Below are positions 16,954-26,210 of a stretch of 64,000 bases of DNA, piece after piece. Origin of the DNA: Acidocella aquatica (GTDB lineage Bacteria; Pseudomonadota; Alphaproteobacteria; Acetobacterales; Acetobacteraceae). The notes under the pieces are model-generated. The model saw only the letters and a list, made by a program, of their open reading frames with translations. It searched no databases and was not told the origin of the DNA. Position numbers and translations under genes: made by a program. The stretch lies in NCBI RefSeq assembly GCF_030160635.1, contig NZ_BSOS01000005.1:124001-188000 (forward strand). The letters run 5' to 3'. Every line of letters starts with the position of its first letter. Positions within the stretch are counted from its first letter, which is position 1.

Positions 16954-18435
16954 ATGTCAGCAGTCGTTTCAAGTACAGTAGGCTTAACAGTCGGCGGGTC
17001 CCCCAATTTGGCGGTTGGTATCGTTACCGTTCCGTCAGCCTTCAGCCCCGTGGGTGCGGGCAGCGGCGTCAACAGCCTTCTGCAGGCATACCTCAACGGT
17101 ATCAGCAGCTCAATTTCCAGCTCCGTTCCGGGCGGAACCCCGGTTGTCGGCCTGATCAACAACGATCTCACGGCTGGTTCAGTTTATACCGTTTCCGGCT
17201 CCAGCGGTAAGTTTTTCGAGGAATTCACGAACACTGACTCGGTCGGCGGTATTTCGACGGTTAACGCCGCGCCTTACCCGGGTCTGGCTGTTGCCGCTAA
17301 CGTGACGAACCTGCTCGTGGAAGTTCCCGGCAGGTCGGTGGTTACCGGCAACGGGAATACGTCCCTGGCTCTGTTCGGCGCCACCAGCAACGTTGTGTAT
17401 ACGGATACAAATGGTGGCACCACGGGTGCGGCGGATTCCATTTTCGCCGCTGGCGGCAGAGATGTTATCAGCGCCTACGGCACGAACGTTAATCCGAATT
17501 CGTCCTACGACATCGTGCTTTCGGGCGGCGGCACGTCCCAGGCGGGCGCCGGCAAGGACACTGTTAACGTCGGCGCGGCTTTCGATACCGTTACCGCTGA
17601 TGGCAATTCGACGGCGACTGTCTATGTTTATGGCGGCGCCACGACCGTTAACGCGAACGACTCCTCCACCGTCGCCGTGCAGTTCGCCCAGAACGCTGGC
17701 GGTACGCTGGACTTCATCAATAACAGCTCCAATGCCGCAACCGTCTTTTCCGGCAACTATGGCGTCGGGAAGTTCGCTCCTAACTCCGTGACGGCTTACG
17801 GCGGCGCGGGTGGTGGTTACTATGTCGGCGGCCGCGCGGGCAGCAACTCGCTGGTTGGCGGTTCCGGCGCGGTGACCCTGCAGGCAGCTGGCGCGGGTGA
17901 CTACCTCCAGGGCAATTCATCAGTTGGTAACTTGATGTTCGCCTATCAGGGCAGCGAAACTCTTATCGGCAGTGCCACTTCATCGAACAACACCTTCCAG
18001 CTTGGCCTGGCATATACCGGCAGCACGGGTGCGGTGGTTGCCAACGCCGTTGTGTCCACCGCGGGCAGCGGGCAGCAGGCCTTCATTCTGGGCAGCTCCT
18101 CCAGCAGCACGCTGACCGGCTCGAACTCAAGCGTTTCCGGCACGAACAATTTGTATATCTTCGTGAGCAACGCCGCGACCACCGTTAACGGTACGAGCAA
18201 CTATCTGATCACGGATTTCAGCTCGGCCAACAGCTCGATCTACCTGAACGATACCATATACGGTTCGACCAATACACTGGGCATCTTCTCGATGGCCGAT
18301 TCGACCGCCCCTGGCTTCAGCGGCGCTGTCATTACCCTGACCGATGGTTCGACCATCAAACTCTCCGGCGTGACGGCCGCCTCGCTTACCACAGTGGCTG
18401 GCTCCACTGGCGCCAATAGCATCGTGATCACCTGA
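16954..18435 (+). CDS. Secreted beta-strand-repeat (RTX-like beta-roll) protein
   Basis: A 493-residue acidic protein, very rich in Gly, Ser, Thr, Asn, Ala and Val and almost without Cys or Lys. It lacks an N-terminal signal peptide. Irregular repeats of the type GNTSLALFG, GGRDVISAYG, GAGKDTVNVG, AGAGDYLQGNS and GSETLIGS resemble degenerate RTX/beta-helix units. The C-terminus (ITLTDGSTIKLSGVTAASL) resembles the hydrophobic end of type I secretion substrates. Export by a type I system as an adhesin, S-layer-like or biofilm protein is inferred. No type I ABC/HlyD genes are in the window. A strong terminator follows. Confidence 0.7.
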   Translation: MSAVVSSTVGLTVGGSPNLAVGIVTVPSAFSPVGAGSGVNSLLQAYLNGISSSISSSVPGGTPVVGLINNDLTAGSVYTVSGSSGKFFEEFTNTDSVGGISTVNAAPYPGLAVAANVTNLLVEVPGRSVVTGNGNTSLALFGATSNVVYTDTNGGTTGAADSIFAAGGRDVISAYGTNVNPNSSYDIVLSGGGTSQAGAGKDTVNVGAAFDTVTADGNSTATVYVYGGATTVNANDSSTVAVQFAQNAGGTLDFINNSSNAATVFSGNYGVGKFAPNSVTAYGGAGGGYYVGGRAGSNSLVGGSGAVTLQAAGAGDYLQGNSSVGNLMFAYQGSETLIGSATSSNNTFQLGLAYTGSTGAVVANAVVSTAGSGQQAFILGSSSSSTLTGSNSSVSGTNNLYIFVSNAATTVNGTSNYLITDFSSANSSIYLNDTIYGSTNTLGIFSMADSTAPGFSGAVITLTDGSTIKLSGVTAASLTTVAGSTGANSIVIT

Positions 18436-18453
18436 ATTTAAGCTTCCGGGCTC

Positions 18454-18490
18454 AAAAAAACCTGCGCGGCGCAAGCCTCGCAGGTTTTTT
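18454..18490 (+). terminator. Rho-independent terminator after the beta-roll protein gene
   Basis: Arms AACCTGCG and CGCAGGTT are extended on both sides to an A-run (18454-18460) and a T-run (18485-18490), with a 12-base loop. The symmetrical A/T tracts make it effective on both strands, but it mainly ends the forward gene. It lies 19 bases after that stop. Confidence 0.88.
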
Positions 18491-18570
18491 ATTGCCTGGG
18501 TGAATACCCGATCAGATTGGTTCGGTAGGGCCAGGTAATCGGCAGATACGTGAACGCCCAGCGGACATCG

Positions 18571-18984
18571 TCACCCCTCCGGCGTAAAATTCAGCGCCAC
18601 GCCATTAATGCAATAGCGTAACCCGGTCGGCGCCGGGCCATCCTCAAACACATGGCCAAGATGCCCGCCGCAACGGCTGCAATGTGCCTCAATCCTTATC
18701 ATACCGTATTTGCGGTCAACCGAGGTCGCCACCGCGCCGGGAACCGGGTCGTTAAAACTGGGCCAGCCGGTGCCGCTTTCAAACTTCGTAACCGCAACGA
18801 ACAAATCCTGCCCACACCCCGCGCAGGAAAACCGGCCCGCCCGCTTCTCCTGGTTCAGCGCGCAACTGCCAGGGCGCTCGGTGCCGTGGCCACGCAAAAC
18901 CTCATACTGCTCCGGGCTAAGAATCTCACGCCACTCGGCTTCCGTGTGGCTGACGGGAAAACTGGGCTCAACAGGCAAGGTCAT
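18571..18984 (-). CDS. msrB: Peptide-methionine (R)-S-oxide reductase
   Basis: A 137-residue cytoplasmic repair enzyme that reduces the R epimer of methionine sulfoxide. Two zinc-binding CxxC pairs are present (SCAGCGQDL and HCSRCGGHLGHVFEDG). The catalytic Cys is in the C-terminal RYCINGVALNF. The N-terminal TEAEWREILSPEQYEVLRGHGTE-like region and the FESGTGWPSF segment are standard for MsrB. There is no signal peptide, in contrast to the exported MsrA encoded divergently 108 bases away; the two probably share a regulatory region. Confidence 0.93.
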   Translation of the reverse strand: MTLPVEPSFPVSHTEAEWREILSPEQYEVLRGHGTERPGSCALNQEKRAGRFSCAGCGQDLFVAVTKFESGTGWPSFNDPVPGAVATSVDRKYGMIRIEAHCSRCGGHLGHVFEDGPAPTGLRYCINGVALNFTPEG

Positions 18985-19092
18985 GCTTATCTCCTACTTT
19001 ATGGCGCGGGCCGGGCGGAATTTTCCCACATTGCGGCCTTGGCACACTATATAAGTGCCAATCGTCCAGACCCCAAGATAAAGCAGGTTTCC

Positions 19093-19797
19093 ATGTCAGG
19101 ATCACGAACAAGCCGCCATCCTTGGCGCCTCTTCCCGGCCTTCCTCGCCGTTGGTCTTGCCCAGGCGATCGCCGGGGCTGCTTTTGCCAGCCCGGCGGTG
19201 CCGCCTCCCGCCTATGACCCGCCAAACCCCGCCGGGGTTGAAACCGCGACGCTTTCAGGCGGCTGCTTCTGGGGGATGCAGGGTGTGTTTGAGCATGTGA
19301 GGGGCGTTATTCATGTTTATTCCGGCTATACAGGCGGCGGCGCCGGCACCGCGCAATACGAGACCGTCAGCACCGGCCTGACCGGACATGCCGAATCCGT
19401 ACAGATTATTTTCAATCCGAAAATCATCTCCTACGGTAAAATCCTGCAAATTGACTTCGCCGTCGCGTCGGACCCCACGGAGCTGAACTACCAGGGGCCG
19501 GATAGCGGAACGCAGTATCGTTCGGAGATTTGGTACGCCTCACCCGAACAGCAAAAAATCGCCAGCCTTTATCTCGATCAACTCACGAAGGCGCATATTT
19601 TCCCGGCCCCTATCGTGGTCCGGCTGGCTCCGGCCATGCCCTTCTACCAGGCCGAGGCGTATCATCAGGATTTTTTGGTTCGCCACCCGCATTACCCCTA
19701 CATCGCCATCAACGACATTCCCAAGGTGCGGGCACTGCAAACAACCTTCCCGGCGTTCTACCAGGCGGTGCCGGTCACGGTCTTCCCGGCAAATTAG
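19093..19797 (+). CDS. msrA: Exported peptide-methionine (S)-S-oxide reductase
   Basis: Reduces the S epimer of methionine sulfoxide. From ATG 19093 the 234-residue protein begins with a basic, then hydrophobic segment (about residues 11-32) ending ASPA, a clear signal peptide, so it should act in the periplasm. The catalytic Cys58 is in SGGCFWGMQGVFEHVRG. NYQGPDSGTQYRS and the YHQDFLVRHP segment are family signatures. No MsrB domain is fused. Resolving cysteines are not obvious near the C-terminus, so how it is reduced in the periplasm is unclear. Confidence 0.9.
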   Translation: MSGSRTSRHPWRLFPAFLAVGLAQAIAGAAFASPAVPPPAYDPPNPAGVETATLSGGCFWGMQGVFEHVRGVIHVYSGYTGGGAGTAQYETVSTGLTGHAESVQIIFNPKIISYGKILQIDFAVASDPTELNYQGPDSGTQYRSEIWYASPEQQKIASLYLDQLTKAHIFPAPIVVRLAPAMPFYQAEAYHQDFLVRHPHYPYIAINDIPKVRALQTTFPAFYQAVPVTVFPAN

Positions 19798-19807
19798 CGC
19801 GCTCCGC

Positions 19808-19981
19808 TCAGGAGGCCTTGATCTCGGTTTTAGCCGCGTCAGTTGCCGGAATGCTCATCCGGCGCCAACGCTCGATCGTCGCCTCAAGGCTTGGTTTGCC
19901 GTTGCTCAATGAAGCCGCGATCAACCGGTCAATCACGGCATGGCGCAGGTCAGCTTCGGTCTTCAGCATATTCACGGGCAT
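19808..19981 (-). CDS. Small hypothetical protein, 57 residues
   Basis: The reverse strand reads ATG at 19981 and TGA at 19810-19808. GGAG lies five bases before the start (ACGGAGAATAAAATG context). The product starts MPVNMLKTEADLRHAVIDRL and continues through ATIERWRRMSIPATDAAKTE; it is soluble, helical and charged. The good ribosome site and normal codon use support a real gene. I recognise no family. A 7-bp hairpin CATGGAT/ATCCATG (20004-20022) lies just upstream and could be an operator or leader structure. Confidence 0.55.
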   Translation of the reverse strand: MPVNMLKTEADLRHAVIDRLIAASLSNGKPSLEATIERWRRMSIPATDAAKTEIKAS

Positions 19982-20191
19982 TTTTATTCTCCGTCGTCAG
20001 GATCATGGATCAATCATCCATGTGAACAAGTTGGCTTGCGACCAAGGCACGAATAAGGCGGCGCGCTGATTTGATTGTGGCGAAAAAAATTTGTGCTTCG
20101 CGGAAAAAACTATGCCCGAATGCGCCGAATCGTCCTGTTAAAGTATTATGCATTTGTTATAGACAAGCGGGCTTCAGCTTCCGGGAATCGC

Positions 20192-20572
20192 ATGGCGCAG
20201 CGGATCAGATTTAGACTTCTTGGCGCGGCGTGCGGTGTCATATTGCTTGCGGGCTGCGCTGATGTGCCTGGCCAAACCGCGCAAAGCGGGTCAACCGTCC
20301 CCTTGCTCAGCGCCGGCAATCTGGTTGGCGCCACCCCCGCGACGCTTGATGCCGCTTTTGGCCACCCGGCGCTGCTCCGGGTCGATGGCCCGGCTCAGGT
20401 CTGGCTCTACCATTCCCCGGTCTGCGGCCTCAATCTCATCCTCTACCCCGATGCGTCCGGTATTCCCCATGTCGCCACCGCCGTGCCCGATAATGGAGAT
20501 GCCACCCGGTGCACACTCAGCCTGGAACACCCCACCACAGCCGCGGCACTGGAGCCCCCCGCCGCCTCCTGA
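20192..20572 (+). CDS. Small predicted lipoprotein
   Basis: From ATG 20192 the 126-residue protein has a lipoprotein signal with lipobox LLAGC (Cys at about 20). The mature part has a [33 protein letters not shown]-type core, in which an N-terminal helix packs against QVWLYH and LNLILYP strands. That pattern resembles small SmpA/OmlA-like lipoproteins, but the match is weak. Two Cys (VCGLNL and TRCTL) may form a disulfide. gshB starts 32 bases downstream. Confidence 0.65.
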   Translation: MAQRIRFRLLGAACGVILLAGCADVPGQTAQSGSTVPLLSAGNLVGATPATLDAAFGHPALLRVDGPAQVWLYHSPVCGLNLILYPDASGIPHVATAVPDNGDATRCTLSLEHPTTAAALEPPAAS

Positions 20573-20604
20573 TAGGTTGTCCTCAACAGAGAATTGAGGA
20601 TCAC

Positions 20605-21549
20605 ATGGCCGGCTTGAAAATCGCAGTGCAGATGGACCCGATGCACAGCATCGATATCACGGGCGACTCCAGTTTTGCCTTGATGCTGGAAGCGCAAAAG
20701 CGCGGCCATGCGCTCTGGCACTATGAAGTCCACCACATGTGGCTGAATGGCGCCACGCTCCAGGCCCGCGTGCGGCCTGTCACGGTCCAAAACGTCGCCG
20801 GCAAACACTATGAATTCGGCCCCGAAAAAACCGTGAACCTGGCGGAGATGGACGTGGTGCTGATGCGCCAGGACCCGCCGTTCGACATGGCCTATATCAC
20901 CGCCACGCATCTGCTGGAGCACATCCACCCCAAAACCCTGGTGGTGAACAACCCCGCCGCCGTGCGCAACGCTCCTGAGAAGCTGCTGGTGACCCATTTT
21001 CCAGACCTGATGCCCCCCACCCTCATCGCCTGGGACCGGGGGGCGATCAAGGATTTCCGCAAGCTGCATGGCGACATCATCGTCAAGCCGCTGTTCGGCA
21101 ATGGCGGCATCGGCGTCTTCCGCCTCAAGTCGGACGATGAAAACCTCGGCTCCCTGCTGGACATGTTCTTCGCCGCCTCCCGCGAGCCGCTGATGGTCCA
21201 GCGCTACGAGCCGGCTGTCCGCCAGGGCGACAAACGCATCATCCTGATTGACGGCGAACCTTTGGGCGCCCTCAACCGAGTCCCCGCCGAGGGCGACAGC
21301 CGCTCCAACATGCACGCCGGCGGCCGCCCGGAACCCACCAAACTCACCCCCCGCGAGCGGGAAATCTGCGCCCGCATCGCGCCCACGCTGAAACGGGAAG
21401 GTCTGCTTTTCACCGGCATCGATGTCATCGGCGGCTACCTCACCGAAATTAACGTCACCTCCCCAACCGGCCTGCAACAAATCTCCCGCTTTGACGGTGT
21501 TAATCTCGCCGCGGCCATCTGGGACAAAATCGAGGCGATGCGGGCCTGA
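20605..21549 (+). CDS. gshB: Glutathione synthetase
   Basis: An ATP-grasp ligase of 314 residues that joins gamma-glutamylcysteine and glycine. The N-terminal [21 protein letters not shown] is the family hallmark. [45 protein letters not shown] (ATP loop), [24 protein letters not shown] and the C-terminal [22 protein letters not shown] complete it. ATG 20605 has TTGAGGA five bases upstream. gshA is not in the window. The product supplies the glutathione used by GloB at 1759. Confidence 0.95.
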   Translation: MAGLKIAVQMDPMHSIDITGDSSFALMLEAQKRGHALWHYEVHHMWLNGATLQARVRPVTVQNVAGKHYEFGPEKTVNLAEMDVVLMRQDPPFDMAYITATHLLEHIHPKTLVVNNPAAVRNAPEKLLVTHFPDLMPPTLIAWDRGAIKDFRKLHGDIIVKPLFGNGGIGVFRLKSDDENLGSLLDMFFAASREPLMVQRYEPAVRQGDKRIILIDGEPLGALNRVPAEGDSRSNMHAGGRPEPTKLTPREREICARIAPTLKREGLLFTGIDVIGGYLTEINVTSPTGLQQISRFDGVNLAAAIWDKIEAMRA

Positions 21550-21624
21550 GGCTGTCATTGAATTGTAGCAGACGAGACGCTGGCGGGTTTGCTAGACGGG
21601 TCGGAGATTCTGAGAGGTTGTTTG

Positions 21625-22560
21625 ATGTTGCTTACACGCCGGCGGTTTATTTCCTCCTCGGTTGCCCTGGGGGCGGGCTCGGCGTTCGGCGTGGGGCCCG
21701 CGCTGGCGGACCCGGCAGCCCTCAACTGCGTGCTCATCGGCGACTGGGGCCGCAATGGGCATGACGATCAGCGCGCCGTCGCCGTGCAGATGGGCAAAAC
21801 GGCCGCCGCCATAGGCGCCAAATTCACCGTCTCGGTCGGCGATAATTTTTATGAGGACGGTGTCACCGCCGTCGATGACCCGCAGTGGGAGAGTTCTTTC
21901 GAGAAGATCTACACCGCCCCATCGCTTCAGAGCCCCTGGAAGGTCATTCTCGGCAACCATGACTACCGCGGCAACGTGCAGGCGCAGCTTGACTACAGCG
22001 CCAGGAGCCACCGCTGGCAGCTGCCCGCGCGCTATTACATGGAAACGCAGACCCTGCCGGATGGCGCGCGCGCTGATTTCTTCTATCTGGACACTTCGCC
22101 GTTCATCAAAAAATACCTCGGCTCGAAGGTGAAAATCGAAGGCCAGGATTCTCAGGCCCAGCTCGACTGGCTGGATAGCGCCCTGGGCGCCTCCACCGCG
22201 CATTGGAAAATCGTTGTCGGCCATCACCCCATCTACACCGCGCTGGACGATGGCGACGGCGAGGATCACGATCAGCCTGACCTCATCGCGCGGCTCGACC
22301 CGGTGCTGATGAAGCATGATGTGCCGCTCTACATTTGCGGGCATGACCATTGCCTGCAATCAGTCGCGATGAACGGCACCACCTATGTCGTCACCGGCGC
22401 CGGTTCGCAGACCTACACCCCCCGCGCGGCCATTCGCGGCGGCTTCGCCTCCGGGGCGCATGGTTTCATGACCCTGCATATCACCGCCGGCAAGCTGCAA
22501 TATGCCCTGGTGGATATGACCGGCAAATCGCTCTACGCCGGGATTATAACCCCGGCCTGA
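21625..22560 (+). CDS. Tat-exported metallophosphatase (purple acid phosphatase-like)
   Basis: A 311-residue protein from ATG 21625. The N-terminus LLTRRRFISSSVALGAGSAF is a twin-arginine signal, so the folded metalloenzyme should be exported. The calcineurin-like metal motifs are in order: IGDWG, VGDNFYEDGV, GNHDYRGN, GHHPIYT and CGHDHCLQ. The spacing matches type-5 tartrate-resistant (purple) acid phosphatases; in those the metal-bridging Tyr follows the GNHDY Asp. Likely a broad phosphomonoesterase in the periplasm. Monocistronic or loosely linked to gshB. Confidence 0.88.
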   Translation: MLLTRRRFISSSVALGAGSAFGVGPALADPAALNCVLIGDWGRNGHDDQRAVAVQMGKTAAAIGAKFTVSVGDNFYEDGVTAVDDPQWESSFEKIYTAPSLQSPWKVILGNHDYRGNVQAQLDYSARSHRWQLPARYYMETQTLPDGARADFFYLDTSPFIKKYLGSKVKIEGQDSQAQLDWLDSALGASTAHWKIVVGHHPIYTALDDGDGEDHDQPDLIARLDPVLMKHDVPLYICGHDHCLQSVAMNGTTYVVTGAGSQTYTPRAAIRGGFASGAHGFMTLHITAGKLQYALVDMTGKSLYAGIITPA

Positions 22561-22640
22561 TCCGCCGCGCGGCTGGTGCGGTCATGGGCGTTGCATTATG
22601 ACAACCGCGCGCACCATTTTGCCGCGAGGAAGGCAACACC

Positions 22641-23855
22641 ATGGCACCTGACCCCCACCAGCCCCCCGCCCCCCTGCGCGGCGTTTATCTCTTGCGCCCC
22701 TTCGCGGCCGCTCAATCGCGCGGCTACCTGAAAATCGGGCTACAGAAGGCGGGCGCGCAACCGCGTGAGTGGCTCCTCCCCGTGGGCCTGGGGTTAAATT
22801 TTTTCGTGGACCCGGAGCAGACCGGCGTGACCCTCTCGTTTGCCCCGGGTGAGGCGGCGCTTGAGCGTGTTGGCCGGGGCACGGCGATGCTGGCACGCCT
22901 CCGCCGGCGCTTTAAAACTCTGAGCCTGGGCGTGTTGAATTTTGACGGTGTGAAGATTTTTCCGGCCGGGAGCAAGCGGCAATACAAAACATATTGCAAA
23001 CATGTGCGCTTCGCCCGCATCTCCCAAACGCCGCCGGATGGGGATATCATGCGCGAGCACCCGGAGCTGATAACGGGCTGGCCGCCAGCCGCACCCGCTG
23101 GCGCGCCCGCCACCATCACCCCCACCCCGCGCATCGCCGTGGCGCTGCACCTCCACTACGCTGATTTATGGTCAGAGATTGCAACCTTGCTCGGGCGGTG
23201 GAGCCTGCCCTTCACGTTGTTCCTGACAATTACGAGTGAAAATAAAGACTTAACCAGCCGCGTGACCGCCGCCTTTCCTGGCGCCATCGTCCGAATCGTC
23301 GAGAATTCCGGCCGCGACGTGCGCCCCTTTCTGTTGCTCCTTGAGGAGGGCGCCTTCGACGGATTTGATTTCGTCTGCAAAATCCATGGCAAAAAATCGG
23401 TCAGCCATGGCCGCGTGCTGATTTTTGGCGACATCTGGCGCCGCGCAACATTCCTTGACCTCATCGCCACCGGCGCTCAGCTACATAAAATCATCCGATT
23501 GTTTCAGGATGATCCAAAAATCGGAATTGCCGGGCCCGCCCGTTTCTTCATTGTTTCAGACAGCGCGGCGCCGCGCGATCTGCTTGGGAACAATCGCCCA
23601 GTGGTGGAAGAAATTGCGGCGCGCATGGGCGCCCCCATTCAAGGCGATACGTTTGATTTTTTCGAAGGCACGATGTTCTGGGCAAGGCCGCAAGCTCTGG
23701 AGCCACTTCGGCGTTTGCAACTGTCTGCGGCTTTCCAAACTTCCGATGCAGGACGCGGCAACGGCGCGCTCGAACATGCCCTGGAACGTCTTTTCAACCA
23801 TGCGGCGCGCGCAGCGGGCTTTCGCGCTGAACAAGTCACGGGGACGATTATATAA
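22641..23855 (+). CDS. Rhamnan-synthesis F (RgpF)-like glycosyltransferase
   Basis: A 404-residue protein with AGGAAGG (22627-22633) before ATG 22641. The C-terminal two thirds match the RgpF family: IAVALHLHYADLWSEI, IVRIVENSGRDVRPFLLLL and FVCKIHGKKSVSH are its characteristic strings, with EGTMFWARPQAL near the end. RgpF proteins act in assembling rhamnose-containing surface glycans. The N-terminal 150 residues are more variable. First gene of a polysaccharide patch; its stop overlaps the next start (TAATG), so the two are coupled. Confidence 0.85.
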   Translation: MAPDPHQPPAPLRGVYLLRPFAAAQSRGYLKIGLQKAGAQPREWLLPVGLGLNFFVDPEQTGVTLSFAPGEAALERVGRGTAMLARLRRRFKTLSLGVLNFDGVKIFPAGSKRQYKTYCKHVRFARISQTPPDGDIMREHPELITGWPPAAPAGAPATITPTPRIAVALHLHYADLWSEIATLLGRWSLPFTLFLTITSENKDLTSRVTAAFPGAIVRIVENSGRDVRPFLLLLEEGAFDGFDFVCKIHGKKSVSHGRVLIFGDIWRRATFLDLIATGAQLHKIIRLFQDDPKIGIAGPARFFIVSDSAAPRDLLGNNRPVVEEIAARMGAPIQGDTFDFFEGTMFWARPQALEPLRRLQLSAAFQTSDAGRGNGALEHALERLFNHAARAAGFRAEQVTGTII

Positions 23856-25096
23856 TGTCCGGACTCATGGCGTGTTATTACAAATGGCGGCAACGCAAAT
23901 CATACCTCGTTGAAGGCGGCAAGAGGGCTCTTATTCTGGCCTGGTCGCATTCCAGCAATACGGTAATCTCCCTGGCCGGATCACTTGCCAGCGGGCTCAT
24001 CGCGAATGATATCGATGTTACGATATTGAACCTGAGTGACAAAAGCCAAAGGAGGAAACTGGGCTTTTTTCATAGAAGATTTTTTGATCAGGTTTTTCTG
24101 ATGGGGTCGGTACCGCTCAGGTACAAATGCAATGGAATGCCGATTGTTGATTATTTCGAATCAGACATTTATTTCTGGGTTCTGGACCCGATTATCTATG
24201 ATTTTGATTCAACATCGAAAACGCGTGATTATTTTAATAAGGTCCGGCACTCCGAGCGGTTATATTGCCTGTTTCCTGACCGCTCATATATGAAATTCGT
24301 TGAGAGCTGGATCGGAGACAGGTGCATATATTTCCCATTTGCGGGAAATTTTAACCGCGAAGATGGCAGGCAAAATCGTGATAATCCCGATGACGAGAAG
24401 CGATCGGAAATTGTGGTTCTGGCGAACATCGGGCAGGAATTGAATGTCCATGCATCGCAAACTCTTCAGGAAATAATTGATATTCTCGATCCCTTTGGAC
24501 TGGACGGACGCCGTAAGGCAAGTTTGGCGAAACATGTCATGAATGATGAGATACATTCAAACGTCGCCATATCGGTTAAAAATTTTATGCAGATACCGTT
24601 TCAGGAAATGTATGATCCCCGGATCATCAGCCTCCTTACGGCGATCGACGCTTCAGAGAAACGCCGCCGCCGTATTCAGATCGTTGATTCGATTAAATCT
24701 CTGAAAATTGATATCATTGGCGCCGGGTGGCAGAAAATACTCGGAGACCGGCCAAACATAACATATTCGGCAAAGCCGGTGCGGCATGATTTTCTGGCCG
24801 ATCTTTTTGCCGATTATAAGGTCCTTCTCGATTTTTCCCCGAATTGGGACCATGGGTTTAACGATCGTGTTATTACCAGCATCGCCGCCGGTTGCCGCGT
24901 CGTGACATCGCAAAACGCCGCCATTACGGAACTTGGTGATGCTTCAACGCTTGTTTCCACCTATACGATGGTGCATCCCCAGCCAGAAGCTGAACTCGCA
25001 AAGGCATTGAATGCGCCAACCATTGATGAAAATCTGATTTCGCGCATCAAGCAAGACCACAACTGGGACGGGCGGCTACGGCAATTGCTCGCGTAA
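23855..25096 (+). CDS. Glycosyltransferase-like protein (GT1/CgeB-like)
   Basis: A 413-residue protein in a stretch clearly richer in A+T than most of the window, suggesting transfer. The N-terminal half has a Rossmann-like start ALILAWSHSSNTVISLAGSLASGL. Toward the C-terminus, HDFLADLFADYKVLLDFSPNWDHGFNDRVITSIAAGCRVVT is the kind of acceptor/donor-binding loop seen in CgeB-like and Glyco_trans_1_2 proteins. The donor and acceptor sugars are unknown. It overlaps the RgpF-like gene by one base and is convergent with the methyltransferase at 25124. Confidence 0.65.
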   Translation: MSGLMACYYKWRQRKSYLVEGGKRALILAWSHSSNTVISLAGSLASGLIANDIDVTILNLSDKSQRRKLGFFHRRFFDQVFLMGSVPLRYKCNGMPIVDYFESDIYFWVLDPIIYDFDSTSKTRDYFNKVRHSERLYCLFPDRSYMKFVESWIGDRCIYFPFAGNFNREDGRQNRDNPDDEKRSEIVVLANIGQELNVHASQTLQEIIDILDPFGLDGRRKASLAKHVMNDEIHSNVAISVKNFMQIPFQEMYDPRIISLLTAIDASEKRRRRIQIVDSIKSLKIDIIGAGWQKILGDRPNITYSAKPVRHDFLADLFADYKVLLDFSPNWDHGFNDRVITSIAAGCRVVTSQNAAITELGDASTLVSTYTMVHPQPEAELAKALNAPTIDENLISRIKQDHNWDGRLRQLLA

Positions 25097-25123
25097 AAAT
25101 TTGAGGTTGGGTGGTTGAACGAA

Positions 25124-26176
25124 TTACCCTGGCCGCCTCGCGGTCATGGCAAGGCTTTCCCCCCGTTCCGGGGTACGAAAAGCGGCTTTATCCGCGGCGC
25201 GCGCCTGTTTTTTTCCGTCTATTTCCCACCCTGGCGGCGATTCTGTTTGCTGCGGGTTTAGACCCTGTTGCATTGCCAGGCTTTGCCGGAAATACGATTC
25301 AGCCACCGCCTCTGCGGGAAGCATTTTGATATCGATGAAGCCTGCTTCATGCAAAACCCGGGTCAGGCTTTTGCATGTGTATAAACATAAATGCCGTGGT
25401 GTTTCCAAGCCGCGCCAAAATTCGCCGAACAGTGAGAGGCCGATGGCATTCAGATTTGGCTGGGACAGCCAAACACGCCCGCCGGGCCGCAACAGGCTGA
25501 GAATCTCGGCGGCTGCCTCTCGCGGCCTGTGCAAATGCTCGAAGACGTGATTGAGAAAGATATAATCGAACGAACTCTTCGGAAGGCCGGAGTCAGGCAA
25601 GAGGCCTAATCGCACATCCAACCCCGCCGCGAGCCCGCGCTTTACAGCATCTCCGTCAGGCTCAAGCCCCACCGCGGCATATCCCAGATCGCGTGCCGTC
25701 AACAAAAAGCTGCCGTTGCCGCATCCGATATCCAGCACCATCGCATCCTTGCGTGATGGTGCGGGAAGATGCCTGATGGCGTAGTCGGCTCTTGAAGCCT
25801 TCGCATGGTCAAGCTTGAAAATGAATTTGCCGAACGGCCATGCCCCGGGAAAATCATAGCCATAATGCGCGTTGTAGTAGCCCATCTGCCGGCGGATTTT
25901 TATCCGCTTGCGGCGGTCTGAAATCGCGCTGCGGGGTTGCTTATGGGTGTAATAATTCTGGTAGGCGCGGCCGATCGAGTTTTCACTTGGCCGGGGGTCG
26001 AGATAGGCTGCCTCGCAGCCAAGGCAACGCCACATCGTCCAGGTTCCAGGCGCGACCTGAAAGGCGAGGTCGCGGAGTCCGGCAAAAAGCTGCGAGCGGT
26101 GTTCACCGCCGCAGGCGGGGCATTTGCCGAGCCATTCGAGGTCTTGTTCAGGCCAATTTTCGCTGGAGTTCATCAT
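25124..26176 (-). CDS. SAM-dependent methyltransferase with N-terminal zinc-ribbon-like motif
   Basis: A 350-residue protein. KCPACGGEH (about residues 18-26) and WRCLGCEAAYLDPRP (about 49-63) give a four-Cys zinc-binding head often found on sugar or nucleoside methyltransferases. The SAM motif is VLDIGCGNGSFLLTARDLG (about 149-167). FDYIFLNHVFEHLHRPREA and LLRPGGRVWLSQPN are motifs II and III. The family commonly methylates sugars in surface glycans, which fits the neighbours. Two ATG codons are adjacent at the start. On the reverse strand it follows the glycosyltransferase-like gene by 34 bases. Confidence 0.8.
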   Translation of the reverse strand: MMNSSENWPEQDLEWLGKCPACGGEHRSQLFAGLRDLAFQVAPGTWTMWRCLGCEAAYLDPRPSENSIGRAYQNYYTHKQPRSAISDRRKRIKIRRQMGYYNAHYGYDFPGAWPFGKFIFKLDHAKASRADYAIRHLPAPSRKDAMVLDIGCGNGSFLLTARDLGYAAVGLEPDGDAVKRGLAAGLDVRLGLLPDSGLPKSSFDYIFLNHVFEHLHRPREAAAEILSLLRPGGRVWLSQPNLNAIGLSLFGEFWRGLETPRHLCLYTCKSLTRVLHEAGFIDIKMLPAEAVAESYFRQSLAMQQGLNPQQTESPPGWEIDGKKQARAADKAAFRTPERGESLAMTARRPG

Positions 26177-26210
26177 CGTCCAAAATCCATTATCGTGGTG
26201 CAGCGGGTTA

